Made by a program: the position numbers and the translations under genes. Of a stretch of DNA of 64,000 nucleotides, positions 56,180 through 64,000 are shown piece after piece (the first letter of the stretch is position 1; each line of letters starts with the position of its first letter). This stretch comes from Mariniflexile fucanivorans. GTDB lineage: Bacteria; Bacteroidota; Bacteroidia; Flavobacteriales; Flavobacteriaceae. The notes under the pieces were generated by a model, which was not told where the DNA came from, ran no database searches, and saw only the letters and a program-made list of their open reading frames with translations. The stretch covers positions 62,001 through 126,000 of the forward strand of contig NZ_SLUP01000002.1 of NCBI RefSeq assembly GCF_004341235.1. The letters run 5' to 3'.

Positions 56180-56210
56180 ATCAATAGAAAGTTGATTTGA
56201 ATCAATGAAA
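56180..56210 (-). promoter_or_regulatory. LytTR-type operator of the kinase-regulator operon
   Basis: ATCAATAGAA (56180-56189) and ATCAATGAAA (56201-56210), again 21 bp apart, with CAAAGG at 56144-56149, 33 bp downstream. It implies autoregulation. Confidence 0.82.
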
Positions 56211-56820
56211 ATTAAAAATACTTCTGTTAAAAAGGTTCAATTGCAACCGATAAAAGATTATAATGTTATAACTCATAAACCGTAGTATCCGTTGCAGAAT
56301 AAAACGCACAAGAACTCTGTATAATTAAGATGAAATCATACATGTAAATCTATTTGCCGATACAATATTTGAAGTTTATAGGTTTTACAGCGGTTTCCGA
56401 AGATTGGGCAACAAATAGCCATCAAAATACGTATAACATTAATAAATTCAAGGCAAATATAAATAAATACTTAAGAGATACCTTACTATAGAATATAATC
56501 AAATTAAGCTGTTTTTAACTTACAAATTCTATTCTTTATATCATTGGCAACATTTAACAAAACACTTCACCTCATGGCTTTAAAAAGCCCTTTTTTACAC
56601 AAAAAATGTCTATAGTGTTCAAAAATAAAAAAATTAATACAATTACATTTTAAAAAATTCACATCAATATAATAAACTTTACATTTTATAGAAGCTTTTT
56701 TATAGTTGTTGTTTCCTTAGCGTTGAACTGCATCATTTTACATTATTTAACTTATTGTATATCATTCTGTTATGATGTAAATTTAAATGAAATTTTTCAA
56801 TCAACAAAAAACATATAGCA
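56211..56820. other. Long noncoding region
   Basis: 610 AT-rich bases between divergent genes. No frame, hairpin or repeat of note. The promoter of the 267-residue gene is expected near 56760. Confidence 0.45.
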
Positions 56821-57624
56821 ATGGCTAGACAGAAAGGACATATTAAATATGTTGGGACGTTAGGTGAAGTTCGTCACTTCAAAATTAAAGGTAACGAAGG
56901 TTACTTTGCAGGTCTGAAAGGTGGACCTACTGCGGAACAAATAAAAACTGCACCTGGATTCATTCGTACTCGAGAAAACATGTCTGAGTTTGCAGCTTGT
57001 GCTAATGCGGGAAAATCCGTTAGAGTGGGATTATCAGCTTTGATGAAACAAATGACTGATAGTCAATTTACAGGGCGTTTAACCGCTATAATGAAAAAAA
57101 TAAATATCGAGGATGGTTCTGAAGCCAGAGGTCAACGTGCTGTATTAGTTTCTCAACAACCACAATATTTAAAAGGTTTAGATTTTAATCGTAACATTTC
57201 TTTTAATGGTGTTTTTAGCGCTCCTTTTACATTAACTCCTAACGTAGATAGAAACGAAAGCACTTTAAGCGTACCTGCTTTTAATCCCCTTAATTATTTA
57301 AATATTCCGACGGGAGCTACACATTTCAGAATTATCAATGCTTTGTCTGTGATTTCTGATTTTGTTTTTAATCCTGCAATTGGAGCTTATGAAGCTGCTG
57401 AACCTATTTTAAATGAAACTTCAAATATTGGCTATTCAGATTACACTCCTATTAATGCTGAAACCGCATTAATTGAAGTTGTTGCGACATTGCCAAATGC
57501 TCCAACAATAACAGTTAATGTAGCTGTTTTAGGATCTATTGGAATTGAATTTTATCAGCAAGTCGGAGTAAATTATTATTTATTCAACGCAGGAAATGCA
57601 ATGAAAATACAGGAGGTATTCTAA
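56821..57624 (+). CDS. Bacteroidota-specific hypothetical protein
   Basis: 267 residues without signal peptide. It opens MARQKGHIKYVGTLGEVRHF, then GNEGYFAGLKGG and a helical stretch with FIRTRENMSEFAACANAGKS near 60. The C-terminal half is beta-rich (THFRIINALSVISDFVFNPA; ITVNVAVLGSIGIEFYQQVG). It belongs to a family I have seen as an unnamed protein in Flavobacteria; its opening resembles the DUF6266 gene at 43523. The function is unknown. A strong terminator follows. Confidence 0.7.
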   Translation: MARQKGHIKYVGTLGEVRHFKIKGNEGYFAGLKGGPTAEQIKTAPGFIRTRENMSEFAACANAGKSVRVGLSALMKQMTDSQFTGRLTAIMKKINIEDGSEARGQRAVLVSQQPQYLKGLDFNRNISFNGVFSAPFTLTPNVDRNESTLSVPAFNPLNYLNIPTGATHFRIINALSVISDFVFNPAIGAYEAAEPILNETSNIGYSDYTPINAETALIEVVATLPNAPTITVNVAVLGSIGIEFYQQVGVNYYLFNAGNAMKIQEVF

Positions 57625-57664
57625 AAGACCATCAGTTTGTAAAGTTTATTACTTTTAAAACGTT

Positions 57665-57695
57665 AACCCTTTCGAAAGAGAGGGTTTTTTTATTT
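57665..57695 (+). terminator. Intrinsic terminator
   Basis: AACCCT (57665-57670) pairs with AGGGTT (57681-57686) around a 10-base loop and is followed by a T-run. It ends the upstream gene 40 bp after its stop. Confidence 0.85.
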
Positions 57696-58387
57696 TGCAT
57701 TCATTTATCTATAATGTGCAAATATGTAGGGCTTATTGTAGAAATATGTCCTAAGTATCTATTGATAAAGTTAAAAAAATCAGGTTATTATCTATTTAGC
57801 AATTGCAAATGTGCCTAAACTTTCAAATTTGAAATGACCATTCGGATGGGTTTAAACTCTCGCTGTTTTTTTTGGAATAATGCTTACCTCCTATTTTCAA
57901 TTGGAAGGAAAAATATTTGGCGTTATTTTAAAAAAAATTGCATCCATAGGGGTTTGGGGAAATGGAAGATTTCCCCAATTATTAACAATCGTAGTGCGCT
58001 GGCAGCAGCGAAACAAGTGTATATTTTTTTATTTGCTTACTTGGATTTTTGTGATTGGTTTCAAGGAAAAGCTGATGCCATATAAAATGATGGCAATTGG
58101 TGATTTAATACCTATTTATAGTTCGCTTGAAAACGTTTTGGCATCGGCTTTTACTGAAATTAATAACCTCATCCGTTTCTGGCAAATAAAAAACTATACT
58201 CTTGTGGGCTAATTTGATTTTTGAGGATGCCTGATTTTCTTTTGAAATGGATGTTTTCGGTATAGTACTCATGTTGTTTAGAAACGTCGCAGCATCTTCA
58301 AAAAACAATGAAAAAATATACCGATTAAAATGTTCCTATTTAATTCTAAATACTGTTCTGTTACGGATGTGAGCGTGGGGTATGTCG
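57696..58387. other. Region without a supported gene
   Basis: About 690 bases. Two overlapping plus frames (57834-58085, 57880-58212) and one minus frame (58105-58308) have no domain, poor starts and mutually exclusive layouts. The stretch 58090-58160 has coding-like composition and may be the relic of a lost gene. Confidence 0.35.
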
Positions 58388-58655
58388 GATATTTTACATA
58401 ATACCAGTTATAACTACGCCCGAAATAATAAAACGCACGCTAGTGCAACCAAAAAAGGGAAGTATTATAACTTGTATTATGTAACATAGCTTGGGTGTGG
58501 TTTTGGCTTTGAGGGGTGGGAACAGCTCTTTGCTTTTTTATAAAAAACAAAAATCAAATTATTAACTCTTTTAAAAAAAGCAATGTGCTGTTTTAGCGTT
58601 GGCAAAAGCCAAAACCGCAGGAGCGTTGGCAAAGCTTGGGCTTGGGTGGGTTCTT
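58388..58655. repeat. Nested inverted repeats
   Basis: TTACATAATACCAGTTATAA near 58393 is mirrored by TTATAACTTGTATTATGTAA near 58464. A second pair, AGCTTGGGTGTGGTTTTGGC near 58489 and GCCAAAACCGCAG followed by GGCAAAGCTTGGG near 58610-58640, encloses an AT-rich segment. They resemble the ends of small insertion elements, but no transposase is inside. Confidence 0.5.
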
Positions 58656-58659
58656 TTAT

Positions 58660-59790
58660 TTAATACTTGTTATAGTTGCTAGATTGTTTTTGATTATGAA
58701 ATTCGTCTCTGTCGTATTCATTTAGTAATTCATCTTCTCTGTTTGTGAAAGGATCAAACCAATCTGCTTTTTCGTTTGCCCATTTTATCCAATCTTTAAG
58801 TTGTTCGGTAAGGTTGTTTTCTTTGATTGCTTTCTGCTCTGTTGCCACAATAAAGTTTCTGTATATTGTTGCTTTATCAAATTTCTCTGCGTCTGAAAAC
58901 AACTTTTTGGTTTTAATTATTTCTTTTTCTTTTCGTGTTTTAAATTCTTTTTCTATTTTTTCCTCTTCTGCTCTTTGAATCGCATGTAATCTACATTCTT
59001 CCTTCCATAGCACTTCTTTATCGGCTTCTAATTCTAGTTTAGCTACTATTTTAGCTAATTGATTTTCTAATTTAATATGGCCATCTTTCCATTCTATTGC
59101 TCTAAAGCTTTCACCAATTTTTATAAGAAGTATTCCTGTTGGCACATAGGTTGAACTGTCGTATTGTTTAACTGGTGGTATTCTTTTTTGTACTTCTCGT
59201 ATATGAAATGGGAATTCAATTTCTTTTATTATAATATTTGGACCCGAATTATTTCTATCTCTTTTGAATGAATGCCCTCTAAATCTAAGCAGTTTTATGA
59301 GCGTATCCATTATTAAAAGTGCTCTATTATAATTTGCTTCTTCAACATAAATGCTAATTCTATCTGTCTTTTCATGAGGATAATACGTTTCTTTTTTTCT
59401 TTTAGAATGTATTTCTTTTGTGTTTTGTATTAAAATATCTGGTTTGCTTAGTTTGAAAGGTACTGATAGGGGCGCTTTTGGGTCGTTTTCGATTTGTTTT
59501 GTTAGAATCGTTAGTGGTTTTTGGTCTAGGTTTACACAATTACCATCTTCCCTTATAGGTATTGTTATTTTATCTTCACCTTTAAAATTACTGTTTAGTT
59601 TTTCTATATGTACTTTTTTATTGTACTTGAATTTTGACCAATAGCCATTTCCTGGAATTGGTATTTCAAATTCGTTGCAAACTTTCTTTATTCCTTCAGT
59701 AGATAAAGCATACTCCTTGGATAGTTTAGATAGTGTGGTTGACCAAACTAAGTCGTACACTTCTTTTCGTGTTAATTCTATAGTTGTCAT
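58660..59790 (-). CDS. Hypothetical protein with N-terminal HTH-like domain
   Basis: About 376 residues from ATG 59790; the frame is open 14 codons earlier. The N-terminus (ELTRKEVYDLVWSTTLSKLS, KEYALSTEGIKKVCNEFEIP, IPGNGYWSKFKYNKK) fits a recurrent family of large hypothetical proteins whose first 60 residues form a helix-turn-helix-like module. The middle (PNIIIKEIEFPFHIREVQKR) and the long coiled, glutamate/lysine-rich helix near 280-320 have no known domain. The function is unknown. It lies next to a toxin-like gene and the Argonaute locus. Confidence 0.65.
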   Translation of the reverse strand: MTTIELTRKEVYDLVWSTTLSKLSKEYALSTEGIKKVCNEFEIPIPGNGYWSKFKYNKKVHIEKLNSNFKGEDKITIPIREDGNCVNLDQKPLTILTKQIENDPKAPLSVPFKLSKPDILIQNTKEIHSKRKKETYYPHEKTDRISIYVEEANYNRALLIMDTLIKLLRFRGHSFKRDRNNSGPNIIIKEIEFPFHIREVQKRIPPVKQYDSSTYVPTGILLIKIGESFRAIEWKDGHIKLENQLAKIVAKLELEADKEVLWKEECRLHAIQRAEEEKIEKEFKTRKEKEIIKTKKLFSDAEKFDKATIYRNFIVATEQKAIKENNLTEQLKDWIKWANEKADWFDPFTNREDELLNEYDRDEFHNQKQSSNYNKY

Positions 59791-59928
59791 ATGATACCTT
59801 TTTATATACATATAAAGGTAAAATATATTCATGAGTAAGATAATATTAACTCAATGGAGTAAACAACTAATTGATGCTAGGAATATTTTTAATAAAATCG
59901 ATTATTTCAGATAATAGAGGTTTGATCA

Positions 59929-60537
59929 TTATCTTTTAAGTACAATTAAATCGAAATACATTAACCTAGTTGCTAATATGGTATCTATGGGAATACCTGT
60001 GTATTCCTTTTCTTGTTCGTCTGAACTGAATAATGGGATGAACTGATTTTCTGTGTAATACCGCAGTGGGCTTACATCGTTATATGAATCAACAACTATG
60101 AAACGACATCCTGTTTTATTAGCACCATCTATAAACCAAGATTTAATAAAATCCATTAATTGTTTCCCTGTTCTTTCTGTTTCTCCTTCTATAAAACGAT
60201 ATTTCTTGTTTACTCCCAAACGACCTATTAATACCGCTGGATAGGATTTCATTGTTTTTTCTCGTGGAATATCTTTGATAACTTTTTTCTTCCTTGCATT
60301 TGGCAACAAAAAAGTTTTTATACTGTCATTTGAAATGGTAAATGCACATACAATTATTTCAGGATTTTCATCTAAAGTAAAACAGTATGTTTTGCCCAAT
60401 AATTCATCATGATACTTTAAAGAATCGTTACGAAAGAAGTCGTTTAAATCGGGATTATCACAATCGAAAGGTGCGCAGGAATTTATAAGTTCACTATTGT
60501 AAACTTTGAAAGTGCACTTATTGAGTAGGAAACCCAA
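59929..60537 (-). CDS. GNAT acetyltransferase, likely toxin
   Basis: 202 residues. The acetyl-CoA fold is visible: KCTFKVYNSELINSCAPFDC opening, FTISNDSIKTFLLPNARKKK strand/loop, RLGVNKKYRF and the pyrophosphate-binding-like GETERTGKQLMDFIKSWFID near residue 120, and NDVSPLRYYTENQFIPLF near 160. Many GNAT toxins of type II toxin-antitoxin pairs acetylate aminoacyl-tRNAs. There is no in-frame ATG near the start: the first usable codon is TTG 60537, 6 bp after the stop of a 51-codon gene in the same frame. Confidence 0.75.
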   Translation of the reverse strand: MGFLLNKCTFKVYNSELINSCAPFDCDNPDLNDFFRNDSLKYHDELLGKTYCFTLDENPEIIVCAFTISNDSIKTFLLPNARKKKVIKDIPREKTMKSYPAVLIGRLGVNKKYRFIEGETERTGKQLMDFIKSWFIDGANKTGCRFIVVDSYNDVSPLRYYTENQFIPLFSSDEQEKEYTGIPIDTILATRLMYFDLIVLKR

Positions 60538-60543
60538 TTTTAA

Positions 60544-60699
60544 TTATAATTTAGCTTTAGCTAAAATTTTAGATGCAACAGTGGCTTGCTTGGAAAAATC
60601 TACGCTAGATTTATTTGCTGTATTAACCCTAACTGATTCAGTAAAAGCTTGTGCCGCTCTATCCTTTAAAACAGGTATTGATTTAATTGCAATTGCCAT
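60544..60699 (-). CDS. Antitoxin-like small protein (51 aa)
   Basis: Too short for usual gene finding: ATG 60699 to TAA 60544, reading MAIAIKSIPVLKDRAAQAFT, then ESVRVNTANKSSVDFSKQAT and VASKILAKAKL. Its small size, basic charge and position 6 bp before a GNAT gene match an antitoxin. It is not a recognisable DUF1778 ribbon-helix-helix protein, so it may belong to a different antitoxin family. Confidence 0.7.
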   Translation of the reverse strand: MAIAIKSIPVLKDRAAQAFTESVRVNTANKSSVDFSKQATVASKILAKAKL

Positions 60700-60797
60700 A
60701 ATTAATTTAGTTTAATGATGCAAATATAGAATATTGCTTCATATGTTGTATCTTATTTAGTAACTTATTAACTATCGCTTAATGATTTACTATGTTT

Positions 60798-60914
60798 TTA
60801 AGCATTAGTTTCTTTACTGTTACCTTTATAAGTTAGACGTTCTACATCCTTAAAAGTTACATTACTTAGATGTTTATCTTTACTATTACTAAGTGTTTCA
60901 TTAAACACAACCAT
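60798..60914 (-). CDS. Possible 38-aa peptide between pAgo and toxin pair
   Basis: An ATG-started frame beginning 18 bp after the Argonaute stop: MVVFNETLSNSKDKHLSNVT, then FKDVERLTYKGNSKETNA. It could be a small co-translated peptide or chance. No family is recognised. Confidence 0.3.
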   Translation of the reverse strand: MVVFNETLSNSKDKHLSNVTFKDVERLTYKGNSKETNA

Positions 60915-60932
60915 TTGTTACTTTAGACGCGT

Positions 60933-62963
60933 TTATAAAAACCAAAGGTTGTTTTTTCCAAAATCTGGTAGTTTGTCTCCTTCAAAATGAGGAAATATTT
61001 GCGCTACCATTTCGGGGTATTTTATGGTTACTGGTAGATTTTGTTGTTTTATGGACTTCCAATACATTCGGCTGAATTGATATACTTGATCTATTAATTC
61101 TTTAACTACCGTTATATCTTCGAAATAGTCTTGTTCTGTACAGAATAAGGTAAGTTTTACTGGGAATGGATGGTCGGTTGTTTGCCCATTTGCGCTATAT
61201 TTGGCATTATTGAATAGTAGGTATTTTAGTTTTGCTATTTCTATAATGGTTCCGCTTAAAGGCATTAAAGCTTCACTACTCGTATCGAAAGCGACATAAT
61301 CATTTGATTCTGTTTTATTGATTGTTATTATGATTACTGGAATTTTTAAACCTAATGTTTCCAATACTTTTTGGATGGGGTCGATTTCCTCTTTACCCAT
61401 TGGTTTGTAGTAATGAATTATTAACCGTTCTACTGTACTTCTATCATTATCCACTACAAATTTTAAAATTTGCTTACCAATTGCTCCGGCTATTAAATCG
61501 AATTCGTTGTTTCTGAAACAATCAAAACCTTTGAATTCCCCTTTATTATTAAAACAGAAGGCACTACCCACAAAACGTGTGTTGGTTTCTAATGATTTAA
61601 AAGCCCCTACGCCTACTATTAACTCTTGTTTTAACTCTCGGTCTAATCGCCAAGGAATGCCGTCTATTTTAGCTAATAATGCAGGTGTTATGTTTTCTAA
61701 AAAAGCTCCAAAATAGGCATTACTGATGCTTTCTTTAAAAATTACTTGAGAGGTTATTTCATGTTTTAAGAGTTCTTCTTTTACTTGGTAGTAAAGCTCC
61801 TTATTATCTTCATCTTCTTTGTGGATTGGGCTTATATAAATGGCAACGTATCTTGTATTTGGTGTTTTTTCTAGATTAATTAAATGGTGTTTTAACTCTT
61901 TAATTGCCGTTGCAGGACTTTCAAACGCTAAACTGGTATTCTCGTCCATAAAGAATGGTTGTTTAATGTGTTTTTTAAGTGGCGGAAAGAATTCTTTATA
62001 GCCATTTTCGAAATAATCGTATAATTTTTTCACATACTCTTTACGGTCTGGTTTGTGGTAAATGAAGAAAAAACGAACGTTGGGGTGTGGACTTGCTTTG
62101 TATGGCCCCATTTTTTTCATACCTACTTTAGGGTCTATTTCGGTATTATTGAAGAACCTTAAATTATTTGATTTGTAATTCGTATGATGGATTTCTTTTT
62201 CTGGAACGGTGAAAAACCCTTTTTCACTTAAAGGCAATACCTTTTTAAACGCTGCTGTATTTAAATAGTTGTTGTAAAAATCTGTTATGTGCTTGAAATA
62301 GGGTTTGTAACGATTGCCTTTTTTAGGTATGCTATTTGGTATTTCGAGGTGGTTTTTAATAGGTATGTTTAGCAATGGAAATACCTGCTCTATATTTTGT
62401 TTTGCTTCTTCTGAAAGCTGATTGAATTTGATTATTTCTTTTTTGTAAACTACTGTTTTAAAATAGTTAGAAGGGATATTTATTTTATCAATGCTTGTTG
62501 TGGCTACTTTAGAAGTACCATCATACGATAGTAATAATGCTGGACTTTTTGTTAGCCCTGAAAATTCTATTTTTAAGGTATATTTATTATAGGTTTTATA
62601 ACCTGTTGCCATTACTTTCGTATCTAAAAACCAAACTTCCGTATCTTTTACGTAATTGCATTTAATAGCATCGGCAATAGGCGTAAAATAATTATAAACT
62701 AATTGGGTGTAGTAGTGTTTTGCAAAGGTTGTGTTTTGGTACATATCTACCTTAGCCAACATATCGCAGTTTTGGGTATCTAAAAAATTGGAATACAAGA
62801 ATTTGAGGTCTTGCAACTCTGTTTTAAAATTATCCCATACCTCATTTGGCAACTGTGCTCTGTGAATAGGAAAAAACCCTTCTGTTTTATCTTTATAAAA
62901 CCCAAATTCTTTAATTAATTCAGGATGTTTGAATGGTAGGATGTTAATTTTAAGATTTTCCAA
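60933..62963 (-). CDS. Prokaryotic Argonaute, long type, PIWI apparently inactive
   Basis: 676 residues; the start is TTG, with no ATG nearby, 19 bp after the HsdR stop. Prokaryotic Argonautes use short nucleic-acid guides to find invading DNA or RNA. The MID-PIWI part is clear: YVAIYISPIHKEDEDNKELY (372-391), AKIDGIPWRLD (431-441), RLIIHYYKPMGKEEID (513-528), and the C-terminus PVTIKYPEMVA (644-654) ending LWFL. The first catalytic Asp strand reads LIVGVGAFKS (449-457) with Gly/Ala in place of Asp, and the second, IIHYYKPMGKEE, also lacks Asp, so slicing is unlikely. The N-terminal 250 residues are poorly conserved. The partner is the adjacent HsdR gene. Confidence 0.88.
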   Translation of the reverse strand: MENLKINILPFKHPELIKEFGFYKDKTEGFFPIHRAQLPNEVWDNFKTELQDLKFLYSNFLDTQNCDMLAKVDMYQNTTFAKHYYTQLVYNYFTPIADAIKCNYVKDTEVWFLDTKVMATGYKTYNKYTLKIEFSGLTKSPALLLSYDGTSKVATTSIDKINIPSNYFKTVVYKKEIIKFNQLSEEAKQNIEQVFPLLNIPIKNHLEIPNSIPKKGNRYKPYFKHITDFYNNYLNTAAFKKVLPLSEKGFFTVPEKEIHHTNYKSNNLRFFNNTEIDPKVGMKKMGPYKASPHPNVRFFFIYHKPDRKEYVKKLYDYFENGYKEFFPPLKKHIKQPFFMDENTSLAFESPATAIKELKHHLINLEKTPNTRYVAIYISPIHKEDEDNKELYYQVKEELLKHEITSQVIFKESISNAYFGAFLENITPALLAKIDGIPWRLDRELKQELIVGVGAFKSLETNTRFVGSAFCFNNKGEFKGFDCFRNNEFDLIAGAIGKQILKFVVDNDRSTVERLIIHYYKPMGKEEIDPIQKVLETLGLKIPVIIITINKTESNDYVAFDTSSEALMPLSGTIIEIAKLKYLLFNNAKYSANGQTTDHPFPVKLTLFCTEQDYFEDITVVKELIDQVYQFSRMYWKSIKQQNLPVTIKYPEMVAQIFPHFEGDKLPDFGKNNLWFL

Positions 62964-62982
62964 AATATCACCGTTTAATAAT

Positions 62983-64000
62983 TTAATTTTCTCTAGAAAA
63001 CACGTCTGCTAAACTCTCACTTTGCGCAATTACTCTATCGGCTTGGATTCTTGCAATGTCTGGTGGATACCCATAACGCATTAATATTTTCTTTACAGCT
63101 AATCTTAAAGTGGCTCTAACATCGTCTCTTTTACTCCAATCTACAGTTGCATTTTTTCTTACTAAATCAACAATCGTATGAATTAGTTCTTTCATTTTAT
63201 CGTCTTGTAAGAAAGAAGTGGAATCGTTATCCTTTAAAACCGTATAAAAAGCATATTCTTCAGGTGTTAAACCTAAGTCATCTGATTTTTTATCTTCTAA
63301 TTGCATTTCTTTTGCAATCTCTGAAAGTTCTGCTAATACTTGTGCCGAATCGATTTGGTTGTTGTGGTAGCGTTTTACAACAGATTCTAACATTTCGGAG
63401 AACTTTTTACCTTGCACTAGGTTTTTTGTTTTACGCACTTTTACCTCATCACTTAACAATTTTTTAAGCAATTCAAACGCGAGGTTTTTTTGTTGCATGT
63501 TTTTTACTTCCAACAAAAACTCGTCTGATAAAATACTTACTGATGGTGCTTTTATTCCTGCAGCTTCAAAAATATCAATGACCCCATCGCTTGATAAGGC
63601 TTCGTCTACAATTTGTTTTATAGCTGTTTCTACTTCAAAATCAGACTTTACTCCATTGCTTGTGAATTTGTTTATTCTTGCTTTTACGGCTTGAAAAAAG
63701 GCAACCCCCTCTTTAATTTTATTGGCATCTGGACTTGGAATAGCCATTGCAAAAAGCTTTGACAATAAAGTCACTTCTTTTAAGAATCGTTCTTTTAATT
63801 TATCACTTGATAACATAAAGTTTTGCGCCCCTAATAGTATTTGTAATTTTTGTGCTGTTTCTGATTTAAAATAGGCTTTGAAGTCATAACCATTAAACAT
63901 TTGCTCTATCACTTCAAACTTCTCTTTCATTCCTGCAATGGCCTCTTTTATATCAAATATGGGTGTTCCTTCACCGCCACTTTGTAAATAGATTGCCATG
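62983..64000 (-). CDS. hsdR: Type I restriction subunit R, C-terminal part (partial)
   Basis: The frame runs to the window edge, so only the last 338 or so residues are visible and the first Met is likely internal. The end (EEYAFYTVLKDNDSTSFLQD, then DWSKRDDVRATLRLAVKKIL and RYGYPPDIARIQADRVIAQS) is the conserved C-terminal domain (DUF3387) of EcoR124/HindI-type HsdR. It differs from the hsdR at 31185, so the window touches two type I systems. Its stop is 19 bp before the Argonaute start, so they are one operon; hsdM and hsdS are expected beyond the edge. Confidence 0.85.
   Translation of the reverse strand, partial: MAIYLQSGGEGTPIFDIKEAIAGMKEKFEVIEQMFNGYDFKAYFKSETAQKLQILLGAQNFMLSSDKLKERFLKEVTLLSKLFAMAIPSPDANKIKEGVAFFQAVKARINKFTSNGVKSDFEVETAIKQIVDEALSSDGVIDIFEAAGIKAPSVSILSDEFLLEVKNMQQKNLAFELLKKLLSDEVKVRKTKNLVQGKKFSEMLESVVKRYHNNQIDSAQVLAELSEIAKEMQLEDKKSDDLGLTPEEYAFYTVLKDNDSTSFLQDDKMKELIHTIVDLVRKNATVDWSKRDDVRATLRLAVKKILMRYGYPPDIARIQADRVIAQSESLADVFSREN

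Noticed and set aside
57834-58308. Two plus frames and one minus frame of 67-110 codons
   Set aside because: They overlap each other, show no domain and do not share a plausible start or operon context.

Overview
The window is low-GC DNA whose gene families point to a marine or environmental member of the Flavobacteriaceae (Bacteroidota): a PL8 polysaccharide lyase, an S46 dipeptidyl-peptidase, a semiSWEET transporter, a DUF6266 protein, TTTG-type -7 promoter elements and no complete tRNA or rRNA gene. No species is claimed. Most genes between about 5 and 27 kb look like ordinary chromosomal genes; both ends look like accessory DNA.

Left end (0.2-4.9 kb): a graveyard of defence and mobile genes. 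It holds a twice-frameshifted HNH nuclease (Septu PtuB-like) with only the last 39 codons of a partner gene, a DnaC-like ATPase tail, an intact hipBA toxin-antitoxin pair and a decayed topoisomerase IB tail, followed by a membrane-anchored endonuclease/exonuclease/phosphatase protein. From 5 to 13 kb there are stress and membrane genes (DUF421, a YeeE/YedE pair, a PhnB-like protein, a YflT-domain protein, a large-subunit catalase, a DJ-1/PfpI protein, a lipoprotein, semiSWEET). From 12.6 to 21.8 kb there is a DNA-repair block: AlkB-like dioxygenase, the complete four-gene ligase-associated DNA damage response operon (exonuclease, ligase, helicase, PdeM), and the TIGR03915/radical-SAM TIGR03916 pair. 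From 22 to 27 kb there are a PA2169-type protein and a histidine kinase / AraC / response regulator cluster.

At 27.7 kb lies a 3' fragment of an initiator-type tRNA-Met(CAT), a likely attachment-site scar. Its orientation implies that any inserted element extends to the right. To its right are an S46 peptidase and a type I restriction-modification operon (hsdM-hsdS-two nuclease-like genes-hsdR-metallopeptidase) interrupted by a 640-bp DUF559 nuclease cassette with 38-bp inverted repeats. Next come a truncated hsdM copy, an octamer tandem array and several small orphan genes separated by repeats, plus a PL8 lyase.

From 50.5 to 56.2 kb is a self-contained LytS/LytT-type two-component locus. 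Its kinase operon and two paralogous DUF1566 genes (one followed by an arylsulfotransferase-like lipoprotein) share the same operator: two 10-bp direct repeats with 21-bp spacing, placed exactly 33 bp from a conserved CTTTG -7-like element. I read this as a small LytTR regulon.

The right end (58.6-64 kb) is a second defence island. The C-terminal part of another type I HsdR is followed after 19 bp by a long prokaryotic Argonaute that appears to have lost PIWI catalytic residues, then by a 51-codon antitoxin-like gene and a GNAT-toxin-like acetyltransferase. A DNA-translocating restriction subunit next to a probably non-slicing Argonaute is the best candidate for an undescribed system here.
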